Assembly (NCBI RefSeq): GCF_030586465.1
Contig: NZ_JAUQYP010000001.1
Location: forward strand, 1,481,446-1,545,445
Direction: 5' to 3'
DNA: 64,000 nucleotides
Source: Actinotalea lenta
GTDB lineage: Bacteria > Actinomycetota > Actinomycetes > Actinomycetales > Cellulomonadaceae
In this document: in pieces, positions 57,450-64,000 of the stretch
Layout: every line of letters starts with the position of its first letter
How positions within the stretch are numbered: the stretch's first letter is position 1
Program-made: the position numbers and the translations under genes
The notes under the pieces: generated by a model
What the model saw: the letters and a program-made list of their open reading frames with translations, nothing else
Told to the model about the DNA's origin: nothing
The model's database searches: none

Positions 57450-57758
57450 TCAGCCCGCGCACCGGGCGAGCTCTGCACCACGTCGCCAGCGCCCATCCGA
57501 CCGCGATCGCCAGGACCCGCGGCAGCGCCGTCACGACGACGCGGACGACCAGAGTGAGGGCAGGCCGCGGGTGCCACCGGTCCGGGTCGTCGTCGTTCTG
57601 GGTGGGTCCCGCTGACACGCCTGAGGATCGGCGCCCCGTCCGTCGTCCCTGATCACCCGGGCGAGTGAGAAGGGCTGGGCGGTGTCCGGCCCGCCCGGCT
57701 ATGGCGTGCCGCTGGTCGGCGGCGCACACTGGGAGCAGACGACGGCTCGGGAGCGGCC
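57450..57758. other. 309-bp region without a well-supported gene
   Basis: On the reverse strand a GTG at 57615 opens a frame with high third-position GC that encodes one hydrophobic stretch (LTLVVRVVVTALPRVLAIAVGWALATWC). It stays open to 57262, antisense to the GGDEF-EAL gene, so its end is not natural. A small membrane protein here is possible but weakly supported. Confidence 0.3.
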
Positions 57759-57944
57759 ATGGAACGGTTGATCGTCAGCTATCACATCGGGGTCCACGAC
57801 GTCGACGTGCTGGAGACGCTGGACGACGACGAGGCCTGGTACCACCTGGTGGTCGACGGCCTGGCCCGCGATCTGATGCTCTCCGCGCCCCCGGACCCGG
57901 ACGAGGCGGCAGAGCTCATCCTCCTGCCGGCGCGGGGGGAGTGA
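57759..57944 (+). CDS. Small acidic hypothetical protein
   Basis: A 61-residue protein with a net negative charge (LETLDDDEAWYHLVVDGLARDLML, PPDPDEAAELILLPARGE). No family is recognised. It has good coding character and a plausible purine-rich stretch (GGGAGCGG) before the ATG. The next gene, also small, lies 71 nt downstream on the same strand. Confidence 0.6.
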   Translation: MERLIVSYHIGVHDVDVLETLDDDEAWYHLVVDGLARDLMLSAPPDPDEAAELILLPARGE

Positions 57945-58015
57945 GGCCGCCGCCGGCGGCGAGTGTCACATCCGGCCCGTTGCGCTCTCCGTATCCGTAA
58001 GGAGAGGGGGAGACG

Positions 58016-58243
58016 ATGGAGCGCGATCCTGTGGTGCCGCTCGAGCTCGGTGCTGCGCCCATGGAGCCGGCGCCGAGTCATCCGGGGTGGGTCCTGACGC
58101 TCGTCGCGGTGTGCGCCGCGATGGTGCTCCTGGCCGCCGGGCTCGTGCCGCTGGCTCTGGCCGACCCGCCCCGGCAGCCCGCCCTCGTGACGCCCTCGGG
58201 TGCGGGGAGCGCCCGTGCCGACGGTTCCGGCGCGAGCAGCTGA
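58016..58243 (+). CDS. Small single-pass membrane protein
   Basis: A 75-residue protein with one transmembrane helix (GWVLTLVAVCAAMVLLAAGLVPLAL, about 24-48), a short acidic N terminus and a Gly/Ser/Ala-rich tail outside. No family is recognised. The strong ribosome-binding sequence GGAGAGGGGGAG supports translation. Confidence 0.65.
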   Translation: MERDPVVPLELGAAPMEPAPSHPGWVLTLVAVCAAMVLLAAGLVPLALADPPRQPALVTPSGAGSARADGSGASS

Positions 58244-58384
58244 CCGGCGGCACCGACCCTCGACGTGCAAGTCGTGGGATGACGGCGCAGAGTGGGTGGT
58301 GCGGCCCTGAGACGCCGAGCTCCTGCCCTCCCCGGAGCAGCCCCGGCCACGGGCCGTGGGAAGCACACACCAGGGAGGTATGCG

Positions 58385-58990
58385 ATGACACACACGACCG
58401 CAGAGCCGGCCGACCGCGAGGTGGCCCAGCCACTCGTGGAGAGCTGGGGCTGGACGCGAACGCTGTTCGCCGCGCGCAACCCCGTCTCCGGGGTCGTCTG
58501 GCTGGTCGTTCGGGTGCTGCTCGGCTGGCAGTGGATCGACGCGGCCGTCGGCAAGTTCGGCAACTACGGGCCGTGGAGCAGCGGGGCGGCCGTCCAGGGC
58601 TTCGCCAAGGGCGCACTGGGGAACATGACGGGTGAGCACCCCAGCGTCATCGCCGGGACGTTCGGCTGGAACAAGGCGTGGTTGACGTGGATGGCCGACA
58701 GCGGCTACCGCTTCATCGGTCCGATCATCCCGTTCGTCGAGATCACGGTGGGGACGCTGCTGATCCTCGGGCTGTTCACGGGGATCGCCGCGGCCCTGGG
58801 CCTGACCCTCAACCTCAGCTTCCTGTTCGCCGGCAGCGCCGGGGTCAACCCGGCGTTCGCCCTCACGGCCATCGCCCTCATCGCGGCCTGGCGGGTAGCG
58901 GGTCACTACGGCCTGGACCACTGGGTCCTGCCGCTGGTCGGGGTGCCGGGTGTTCGGCGCCGGGGACGCGCGGAGGCCGAGGCGGTCTGA
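58385..58990 (+). CDS. DoxX-family membrane protein
   Basis: A 201-residue protein with four helices: VVWLVVRVLLGWQWIDAAVGKFG, RFIGPIIPFVEITVGTLLILGLFTGIAAALGLTLNLSFLFAGSAGVNP (two helices), and AFALTAIALIAAWRVAGHYGLDHWVLP. These are standard DoxX blocks. Relatives include subunits of thiosulfate:quinone oxidoreductase and mycobacterial redox-stress complexes; a role in thiol/redox balance is possible. GGGAGG precedes the ATG. It converges with the SemiSWEET gene across 17 nt. Confidence 0.9.
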   Translation: MTHTTAEPADREVAQPLVESWGWTRTLFAARNPVSGVVWLVVRVLLGWQWIDAAVGKFGNYGPWSSGAAVQGFAKGALGNMTGEHPSVIAGTFGWNKAWLTWMADSGYRFIGPIIPFVEITVGTLLILGLFTGIAAALGLTLNLSFLFAGSAGVNPAFALTAIALIAAWRVAGHYGLDHWVLPLVGVPGVRRRGRAEAEAV

Positions 58991-59007
58991 GACCGGCGGT
59001 CGGCGGC

Positions 59008-59283
59008 TCAGGCGGGTCGCCGGCCCCGCCCGAGCACCACGAGCGTGCCCACCGCGATGGGCGCGTTCACGAGGCTCGGCGCGCCCACCCAGACGCTGCC
59101 GATCGCGACGGCATAGCCCCCCCACAGCACTGCGGCGAGCAGCAGCAGCACCTGGGTCTGCATGGACAGCCCGGTCAGCTGGCTGCTGTCCCGGCGAGCG
59201 CGCCAGACGGCGGCAGCCTGAGGCCACCAGACGATCAGCGAGACGATCGAGGCGACCATCCCGAGCAGGTCGACGAGCTCCAT
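59008..59283 (-). CDS. SemiSWEET sugar transporter (PQ-loop family)
   Basis: A 91-residue protein with three helices and the PQ motif at 21-22 (SLIVWWPQAAAVWRARR), matching bacterial SemiSWEETs that dimerise into a sugar pore. LSMQTQVLLLLAAVLWGGYAVAIG is helix 2 and VNAPIAVGTLVVLG helix 3. AGGAGG precedes the ATG; the longer frame upstream is not needed. A CRP/GlxR-type site lies about 140 nt upstream, which fits sugar-responsive control. Confidence 0.82.
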   Translation of the reverse strand: MELVDLLGMVASIVSLIVWWPQAAAVWRARRDSSQLTGLSMQTQVLLLLAAVLWGGYAVAIGSVWVGAPSLVNAPIAVGTLVVLGRGRRPA

Positions 59284-59420
59284 GGCCCCTCCTGGGCCGG
59301 CGCAGAAAGCGGCGCCGCGCGGCCCCGAACCCGGCGGGCCACCCGGCTCCGAGCGCATCGGAGCAGACGTAGTTTCGGCCTTCTCCGGGCTACCTTGAGA
59401 CGCGCGCCCGCGTGTCGCGA

Positions 59421-59436
59421 TGTGAGGTCGATCACA
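59421..59436. promoter_or_regulatory. CRP/GlxR-type binding site
   Basis: TGTGAGGTCGATCACA matches TGTGA-N6-TCACA exactly, the consensus of cAMP receptor proteins including actinobacterial GlxR/Crp. It lies upstream of the SemiSWEET gene (start at 59283) and downstream of the TetR operon. The window also encodes a nucleotidyl cyclase (2754-3767). Confidence 0.6.
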
Positions 59437-59454
59437 CGGGTCGACGTGGCTCGG

Positions 59455-59522
59455 GACGGCCTCCGGGGAGCGCGGTCCCAGGGGCTCGTGACGGCCTCCG
59501 GGGAGCGCGGTCCCAGGGGCTC
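59455..59522. repeat. 33-bp tandem direct repeat
   Basis: The 33-bp unit at 59455-59487 is repeated without mismatch at 59490-59522 (period 35 bp). The second copy ends 1 bp before the stop codon of the TetR gene. It looks like a recent duplication of the operon's 3' end. Confidence 0.8.
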
Positions 59523-59523
59523 C

Positions 59524-60123
59524 CTACGACCGTGGGCGCGGGGGATGCGCGCCCGCGAGGTCGCCGGTGAGGTACCGCGTCACGGTCGGGCCGACAGCGT
59601 TCGCGAGCTGCTCGATCGACGCCTCGGCGAGCTCGGGGACGTGCAGCGCGAGGCGGCCCATCGCCAGCCCCGCCATCTGGGCGCCGACCAGCGCCGCGCG
59701 GAACGTGGCATCCTCACCGGTCGCGTAGCGCTGGACGACTCCGAGCACGCTGCGCTGCAACAGGGCGGACAGTACGTCGCCCGCGCGCTGGTGGGACATT
59801 CCGGTCCTCAGCATCCCGAGCAGCGCGGCCCGCACGGGTGGGGACTCCCAGATGGCCAGCGCTCGCCGGACGAGCTCGGTCCCCAGGTCGGGGTGGTCCT
59901 CGATGCCCGCGGTGAGGGCGGCGATGTCGACCGGCATCTGCAGGGACGCGGCCAGCAGGTCGTCCTTCGACCCGAAGTACTGGATGACCAGGGCGGGGTC
60001 GACCCCCGCCACGCGTGCGATCCGGCGGATCGTCGCGTGCTGGTACCCGACCTCGGCGAACTGGGTCCGCGCGGCTTCGAGGATCGCGGCTCGGCTCTCG
60101 CCGGGGGCGCGGCGGGGGCTCAC
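59524..60123 (-). CDS. TetR-family transcriptional regulator
   Basis: A 199-residue TetR regulator. The N-terminal HTH is SRAAILEAARTQFAEVGYQHATIRRIARVAGVDPALVIQYFGSKDDLL (about 9-57, read in parts), and the rest is an all-helical ligand domain with the TetR_C_17-like tail. It is the last gene of the exporter operon (GTGA overlap with the ATPase) and probably represses it through the palindrome at 62901. The ligand may be the compound exported. Confidence 0.92.
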   Translation of the reverse strand: MSPRRAPGESRAAILEAARTQFAEVGYQHATIRRIARVAGVDPALVIQYFGSKDDLLAASLQMPVDIAALTAGIEDHPDLGTELVRRALAIWESPPVRAALLGMLRTGMSHQRAGDVLSALLQRSVLGVVQRYATGEDATFRAALVGAQMAGLAMGRLALHVPELAEASIEQLANAVGPTVTRYLTGDLAGAHPPRPRS

Positions 60124-60980
60124 GTCGCGCCCCGGGCGAGCACCGCCATCCGCTCCTCGATGGTCGCGGGGACGGACACGATCTGTGCGACCACCCCGGC
60201 GGCGTCCAGCGCCGCACGGAGCCGGTCCGGGTCGCCGTCGGCCACCCGGACGCTGCGCCCGGCGAGGGTGACCGCCGCTCCGGCCGACTGAAGCGCGGCG
60301 AACGCCTGGGCCCAGCGCTCGGTGCGCACCTCGACCGCTGTCGTGCCTGCCACGACGTCCGCCTCGCTGCCCTGGCCCACCAGGCGTCCGCCTGCCATGA
60401 GCAGCAGCCTGTCGCACTGCTGGGCCTCCTGCATGTAGTGCGTCGTGACCAGCACGCCCACGCCGCGCTCGGCGTGCTCGCGCACCGTGTCCCACAGCCG
60501 GGCCCTGGCCAGCGGGTCGACGCCCGAGGTCGGCTCGTCGAGCACGAGCACCTCGGGGGAGTGCAGCAGCGCGCAGACGAACGCGAGGCGACGCTGGGAG
60601 CCGAGAGCCAGCGCGCCGACCAGGGTGCGCGAGTGCGGCGCGAGGTCCTGCGGGAGGTCCGGCACGGGGACGTCGTAGGCCTGCGCGGTGAACTGCAGGT
60701 TCTCGGCGACCGTGAGGTCGTCGTACAGGCCCAGGCCCTGGGGCACGTACCCCACACGGCGGCGGTTCTGACGCGACGGTGCCCCGCCGAGCAGGCGGAT
60801 CTGACCGTCCGCCGACCCGATGAGACCCAGCAGGGCCCGGATCAGCGTCGTCTTGCCCGCCCCGTTGGCGCCCAGCAGCCCCACCACCTCGCCGGGGCCG
60901 ACGCGCATGGTCACGTCGTCGACCGCGAGGAGGGACCCGTACCGGTGCGAGTAGCCGTGGGCCTCGAGCAGGTCGGTCAT
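60120..60980 (-). CDS. ABC transporter ATP-binding protein
   Basis: A 286-residue ABC ATPase: Walker A GANGAGKTTL (about 37-46), Q-loop VGYVPQGLGLYDDLT, Walker B VLVLDEPTSGVDP and switch His in TTHYMQEAQQ. The signature is ALALGSQRRLAF, where the canonical LSGGQ is replaced by LALGSQ. It is the second of two ATPases preceding the TetR gene and overlaps both neighbours by 4 nt. It could be one half of an asymmetric ATPase dimer. Confidence 0.9.
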   Translation of the reverse strand: MTDLLEAHGYSHRYGSLLAVDDVTMRVGPGEVVGLLGANGAGKTTLIRALLGLIGSADGQIRLLGGAPSRQNRRRVGYVPQGLGLYDDLTVAENLQFTAQAYDVPVPDLPQDLAPHSRTLVGALALGSQRRLAFVCALLHSPEVLVLDEPTSGVDPLARARLWDTVREHAERGVGVLVTTHYMQEAQQCDRLLLMAGGRLVGQGSEADVVAGTTAVEVRTERWAQAFAALQSAGAAVTLAGRSVRVADGDPDRLRAALDAAGVVAQIVSVPATIEERMAVLARGAT

Positions 60981-61807
60981 GCGGGCACCCCCGCCCGGCG
61001 CGCGAGCGACGCGGCGATCACGACGTCCTCGAGGTCCGGGGTGACCACCTGGCCGTGCGCCCGTTCGCCCGGCGGCCACCACTCGTGGTGCTCCCGGCCG
61101 CGGCGCCAGGCGCGCTCGGGGTGCGTGGGGGAGGTTGTCACGGTCACCGTCCCGGTCACGGCGTCGAGTGCCTGGTCGGGTGGCCCGGACACCAGCACGT
61201 GCCCGTCGTCGAGTACCACGAGGGCCGCGCACCGCTCGGCCTCGTCGAGGTAGGTGGTGGACATCACGACCGCGGTCCCGCGGGCGGCGGCCTCCGACAC
61301 CAGCCGCCACAGCTCGACCCTGCTCACCGGGTCCACCCCGGTGCTCGGCTCGTCGAGGACGAGGAGCTCCGGCTCGGCGAGCACGGCCAGGCAGAACCCG
61401 AGCTTGCGGCGCATGCCGCCGGACAGCTGGCGGGCAAGGCGGTCCCGCGCTCCGGTCAGGCCGGCCCGTTCGAGCAGGGTCTCGCTCCGTGCGGCGAGGG
61501 CGGGCCCCCGCAGTCCGAAGGACTTGCCGACGAAGTCGACGTTCTCACGGACCGACAGCTCGGCCCAGCTTCCGGAGCTGGCCGGCAGGTAGCCGATCCG
61601 GCTGGCCGGGGGTGCGTGCACGCTGCCCCGCTGCGCGCGGACCTCGCCGACGAGTGCGCGCAGCACCGTGGTCTTGCCTGCCCCGTCGCCGCCGACCAGC
61701 CCGACCACCTGACCGTCCGGGACGTCGACGCTCACGTCGTCGAGCGCGACCACGTCACCGAAGGTGACGGTGAGGTCCCGCACGCCCCACGCCTGCTGCG
61801 CGCTCAT
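60977..61807 (-). CDS. ABC transporter ATP-binding protein
   Basis: A 276-residue ABC ATPase: Walker A GGDGAGKTTV (about 39-48), signature QLSGGMRRKLGF, Walker B LLVLDEPSTGVDP, and STTYLDEAERC where the switch His position is Tyr (TTYLDEAE instead of TTHYLDEAE). With its partner, whose signature is degenerate, this suggests unequal ATP sites, as in YbhF-type split ATPases. The two genes together correspond to the double-ATPase protein YbhF. Coupled to the permease gene. Confidence 0.9.
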   Translation of the reverse strand: MSAQQAWGVRDLTVTFGDVVALDDVSVDVPDGQVVGLVGGDGAGKTTVLRALVGEVRAQRGSVHAPPASRIGYLPASSGSWAELSVRENVDFVGKSFGLRGPALAARSETLLERAGLTGARDRLARQLSGGMRRKLGFCLAVLAEPELLVLDEPSTGVDPVSRVELWRLVSEAAARGTAVVMSTTYLDEAERCAALVVLDDGHVLVSGPPDQALDAVTGTVTVTTSPTHPERAWRRGREHHEWWPPGERAHGQVVTPDLEDVVIAASLARRAGVPA

Positions 61808-62868
61808 CGCTGGCTCGCGACGTGGTCGCCGTGGTGCGCGGGCCGCCCGGCCGCGTGCCCGCGGCCGGGCGCGAGGTCGCGCCGGAACCTCAGCACGGCG
61901 CCGGTGAAGATCAGCAGCGCCATGAGCGTCAGGGCGCCGAGCGGCAGCCAGAGCGAGTCGACGGGCGCTCCGCGCAGCATCACGCCCTGGGAGATCATCG
62001 TGAAGTAGGTCAGCGGCAGGCCGTAGGCGATCCACCGCACACCCGCCGCCATCGCGTCCAGGGGGAAGATCATCCCGGAGAGCAGGATCTGCGGGAGCAT
62101 CATCATGAAGGCCGCCTGGATCGCCTGACCGGCGTTCTGCGAGATGGTGGAGATGAACACCCCGAGCCCGAGGACCACGAACAGGAAGATCGCCGCCCCG
62201 AGCGCGAAGACCGCGACGTTCCCGTTGAACGGCACCCCGAACAGCCACACCCCGAGCAGCGTCACGACGGTCATGTCGAAGGCGGCGAGCAGGAAGTACG
62301 GGGCGATCTTGCCGAGGATCACGGTGCTCGCCCGGATGGGCATCACGGCGAGCTGCTCGAGCGTGCCGGTCTGACGCTCGCGCACGAGCCCGATGCTCGT
62401 GACGATCGTGCCGATGAAGGTCAGGATCAGGCCGATGATCGCGGGGATCATCACCCAGGAGGTCTCGAGGTCCGGGTTGAACAGCACGTCGACCGAGACC
62501 TGGTCGCCCATCCGGTTCAGCACCGAGACCACTGCCTGCGCGGCGAACAGGTTCGAGCCGTCCACCAGCGCCCGGGCCTTCGCCCCGTCCGCGACGAAGG
62601 CCACGTCCACCTCGCGACGCTGCACGAGGTCGTGCGCGTCAGCCGCGGTGCGGGACGCGTCCACGGTGGTGACGTCGAAGAAGTCGGGGAGCGCCGCAGC
62701 CACCTGGTCCGCGTGCGGGCCCACGACGGCGGTGGCGACCGAGCCCACCGAGAAGTTGGCCGCGTAGCCGAAGATCACCAGCAGCAGCAGCGGCATGAAG
62801 ACGATCATCGCGAGGGTGCGCCGGTCGCGGCGCAGCTCGCGGAACTCCTTGAGGACCATCGCTCGCAT
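61804..62868 (-). CDS. ABC-2 transporter permease (YbhR/YhhJ-like)
   Basis: A 354-residue permease: TM1 (LAMIVFMPLLLLVIFGYAANF), an extracytoplasmic domain of about 130 residues (VGPHADQVAAALPDFFDVTTVDASRTAADAHDLVQRREVDVAFVADG), then five helices with LVRERQTGTLEQLAVMPIRASTVILGKI and the LLSGMIFPLDAMA motif. The C-terminal His-rich tail is short. First gene of a permease-ATPase-ATPase-TetR operon resembling YbhFSR drug/ion exporters. A leaderless-type ATG follows TAGCGT by 7 nt. Confidence 0.92.
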   Translation of the reverse strand: MRAMVLKEFRELRRDRRTLAMIVFMPLLLLVIFGYAANFSVGSVATAVVGPHADQVAAALPDFFDVTTVDASRTAADAHDLVQRREVDVAFVADGAKARALVDGSNLFAAQAVVSVLNRMGDQVSVDVLFNPDLETSWVMIPAIIGLILTFIGTIVTSIGLVRERQTGTLEQLAVMPIRASTVILGKIAPYFLLAAFDMTVVTLLGVWLFGVPFNGNVAVFALGAAIFLFVVLGLGVFISTISQNAGQAIQAAFMMMLPQILLSGMIFPLDAMAAGVRWIAYGLPLTYFTMISQGVMLRGAPVDSLWLPLGALTLMALLIFTGAVLRFRRDLAPGRGHAAGRPAHHGDHVASQR

Positions 62869-62875
62869 GGACGCG

Positions 62876-62904
62876 ACGCTACGCCGAGGATCGCCCGTTA
62901 TCAA
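62876..62904 (-). promoter_or_regulatory. Promoter of the TetR-controlled exporter operon
   Basis: On the reverse strand TTGATA (62899-62904) and TAGCGT (62876-62881) are separated by 17 bp, and the -10 box ends 7 nt before the ATG at 62868. This is the best -35/-10 pair in the window. Confidence 0.65.
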
Positions 62905-62914
62905 CGCGCGTTGA
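62901..62914. promoter_or_regulatory. Candidate TetR operator palindrome
   Basis: TCAACGCGCGTTGA is a perfect 14-bp palindrome that overlaps the -35 box of the exporter operon, which ends in a TetR gene. Autoregulation is the natural reading. Confidence 0.6.
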
Positions 62915-62988
62915 GAATATGACGGTTCCAGCGGGCCACAGGTGCGGCGCTCCGTCGCGCACCTCTCGCGGGCTTCGGCGCCGAGGGC

Positions 62989-62994
62989 CACGAT
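62989..62994 (+). promoter_or_regulatory. Weak candidate leaderless -10 box
   Basis: CACGAT is followed by GGGCCC and the GTG at 63001. Confidence 0.35.
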
Positions 62995-63000
62995 GGGCCC

Positions 63001-63843
63001 GTGGGACGACGGCAGGACGACGGGCGGGATCCCCGCCTCGGCGTCTTCTGCACGCCCAGCGCCCGAGACCCCGGGGCCGTGGTCGACCTCGCCGTGCGCG
63101 CCGAGCGGGCGGGACTGGACCTGGTGACCTTCCAGGACCACCCGTACCAACCGGCGTTCCTGGACACCTGGACGCTGCTGTCCTGGGTCGGTGCCCGGAC
63201 CTCCCGGGTGATGCTTGCCGGCAACGTGCTCAACCTCCCGCTGCGCCCCCCGGCGGTGCTGGCCCGCGCGGTCGCCTCCCTCGACCTGCTCACGGGCGGC
63301 CGGGTGGCCCTGGGACTGGGGACCGGGGCGTTCTGGGACGCCATCGCCGCGATGGGCGGCACCCGCCTGTCCGGGCCGGAGGCCGTCACGGCCCTGGAGG
63401 AGGCCCTCGCGGTGATCCGCGGGCTGTGGGACACCGAGAGCCGCGGCGTGCTGCACGCCGGGGGCGCGCACCACCGGGTCGACGGCGCCAAGCGCGGTCC
63501 CGCCCCCGCCCACCCCGTCCCGGTATGGCTGGGGGCGTACGGCCCGCGCATGCTGCGCATCACGGGACGCACGGCGGACGGGTGGCTGCCCAGCCTCGGA
63601 CACCTCTCGATCGACGATCTTCCGGCGGCACAGCGCGCCGTGGACGAGGCGGCGCTCGCGGCCGGCCGGCAACCCACCGACGTGCGGCGGCTGCTCAACG
63701 TCCCGGCCGAGGCCGCCGACCCCGACACGCTCGCGCGCCTGGTCGGTGAGCTCGGGGTGGACACCGTGGTGGTGGCGACCGACGACCCCGCAGTGGTCGA
63801 GGCGCTCGGGGCGCTCGCGCCACGGCTGCGCGACCTGCGATGA
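63001..63843 (+). CDS. LLM-class flavin/F420-dependent oxidoreductase
   Basis: A 280-residue luciferase-like fold protein: RLGVFCTPSARDPGAVVDLAVRAERAGLDLVTFQDHPYQP, VMLAGNVLNLPLRPPAVLARAVASLDLLTGGRVALGLGTGAF (read in parts), PVWLGAYGPRMLRITGRTADGWLP. It is shorter than many LLM proteins because the insertion region is reduced. Cofactor (F420 or FMN) and substrate are unknown. The GTG lies 6 nt after CACGAT. Its stop overlaps the ATG of the next gene. Confidence 0.88.
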   Translation: MGRRQDDGRDPRLGVFCTPSARDPGAVVDLAVRAERAGLDLVTFQDHPYQPAFLDTWTLLSWVGARTSRVMLAGNVLNLPLRPPAVLARAVASLDLLTGGRVALGLGTGAFWDAIAAMGGTRLSGPEAVTALEEALAVIRGLWDTESRGVLHAGGAHHRVDGAKRGPAPAHPVPVWLGAYGPRMLRITGRTADGWLPSLGHLSIDDLPAAQRAVDEAALAAGRQPTDVRRLLNVPAEAADPDTLARLVGELGVDTVVVATDDPAVVEALGALAPRLRDLR

Positions 63844-64000
63844 GGCCACCGGGCGGCGGGAGCCGGGTGATGGTGCCGGTGGCGGTGCTCGCCCTGGCCA
63901 TGCTGCTGGTGACGCCGCGCCTGCCCACCGCGGTGCAGGTCTGGCTCGCACCGGGCCTGGTGCCCGGCGGCCTGCTGGGGCCGGACCGTTCGGACCTGGT
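63840..64000 (+). CDS. N-terminal part of an exported or membrane protein (runs off the right edge)
   Basis: From the ATG at 63840, which overlaps the preceding TGA, the frame reads MRPPGGGSRVMVPVAVLALA and continues hydrophobic (MLLVTPRLPTAVQVWLAPGL), so it starts with a signal or anchor helix. About 53 codons are visible and no family can be assigned. Coupling to the LLM gene suggests a common transcript. Confidence 0.6.
   Translation, partial: MRPPGGGSRVMVPVAVLALAMLLVTPRLPTAVQVWLAPGLVPGGLLGPDRSDL

Noticed and set aside
57262-57615. Possible small reverse-strand membrane protein
   Set aside because: There is one hydrophobic stretch after a GTG at 57615, but the frame runs about 190 nt antisense into the GGDEF-EAL gene and ends in Arg/Pro-rich sequence, so it is not listed as a gene.

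Overview
The window is very GC-rich, densely packed DNA from an actinobacterium. The gene content (acyl-CoA carboxylase beta/epsilon pair, F420/LLM-type oxidoreductases, GTG starts, a bacterial V-type ATPase next to chemotaxis and c-di-GMP genes) fits a Cellulomonadaceae-like member of the Micrococcales, but the genus is an inference. It reads as chromosomal housekeeping and accessory metabolism. I see no prophage, insertion sequence, CRISPR array, rRNA or tRNA.

Layout. 1-2744: acyl-CoA carboxylase epsilon and beta subunits diverging from biotin ligase. 2754-9107: nucleotidyl cyclase, SRAP protein, FAD dehydrogenase, Bcr-type efflux pump, DUF72 and DinB proteins. 9205-13188: pgi, an S4 RNA-binding protein, an ArsR regulator and a luxS-mtnN activated-methyl-cycle pair. 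13218-20180: acylphosphatase, a DUF2892 protein behind a CsoR-type palindrome, a DksA-like protein, and two ABC export clusters. 20308-24112: DUF4921, an LLM oxidoreductase, a VOC protein and a PP2C phosphatase. 24294-27940: an unusual membrane pyrophosphatase followed by a glycosyltransferase. 29962-33271: a tightly overlapping five-gene redox module (small membrane protein, FMN transferase, ferric-reductase-like membrane protein, NuoF-like dehydrogenase, 3Fe-4S ferredoxin). 33283-36638: GT2-GtrA fusion plus a GT39-like mannosyl/arabinosyl-type transferase. 36812-44733: a complete V-type ATPase operon ending in a universal stress protein. 44793-51332: GH31 glucosidase, MFS transporter, YihY protein, carbonic anhydrase. 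51551-57449: chemoreceptor, DUF885 hydrolase and a GGDEF-EAL protein. 57759-64000: small proteins, DoxX, SemiSWEET, a TetR-controlled ABC exporter operon and a second LLM oxidoreductase.

Regulatory reading. The most consistent signal is a -10 hexamer (TANNNT, or a weaker NANNNT) placed 5-8 nt, most often exactly 6 nt, before an ATG or GTG. This is the layout of leaderless transcripts and it fixes many starts here. At two loci (DUF4921 and the pyrophosphatase) that leaderless start opens a 14- or 11-codon ORF whose TGA overlaps the GTG of the main gene (GTGA). I regard this pair of leaderless, translationally coupled mini-ORFs as the most interesting observation. Candidate operators include a CsoR-type palindrome, a CRP/GlxR-type site upstream of the SemiSWEET gene, a TetR palindrome on the -35 box of the exporter operon, and direct repeats before arsR and between the chemoreceptor and DUF885 genes.

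Energetics ties several regions together. The window encodes two additional primary ion pumps (V-ATPase, membrane pyrophosphatase) and a membrane redox module. The pyrophosphatase carries a lipoprotein-like N terminus and departs from the family DX7KXE signature, and the NuoF-like protein lacks one cluster-ligand cysteine.
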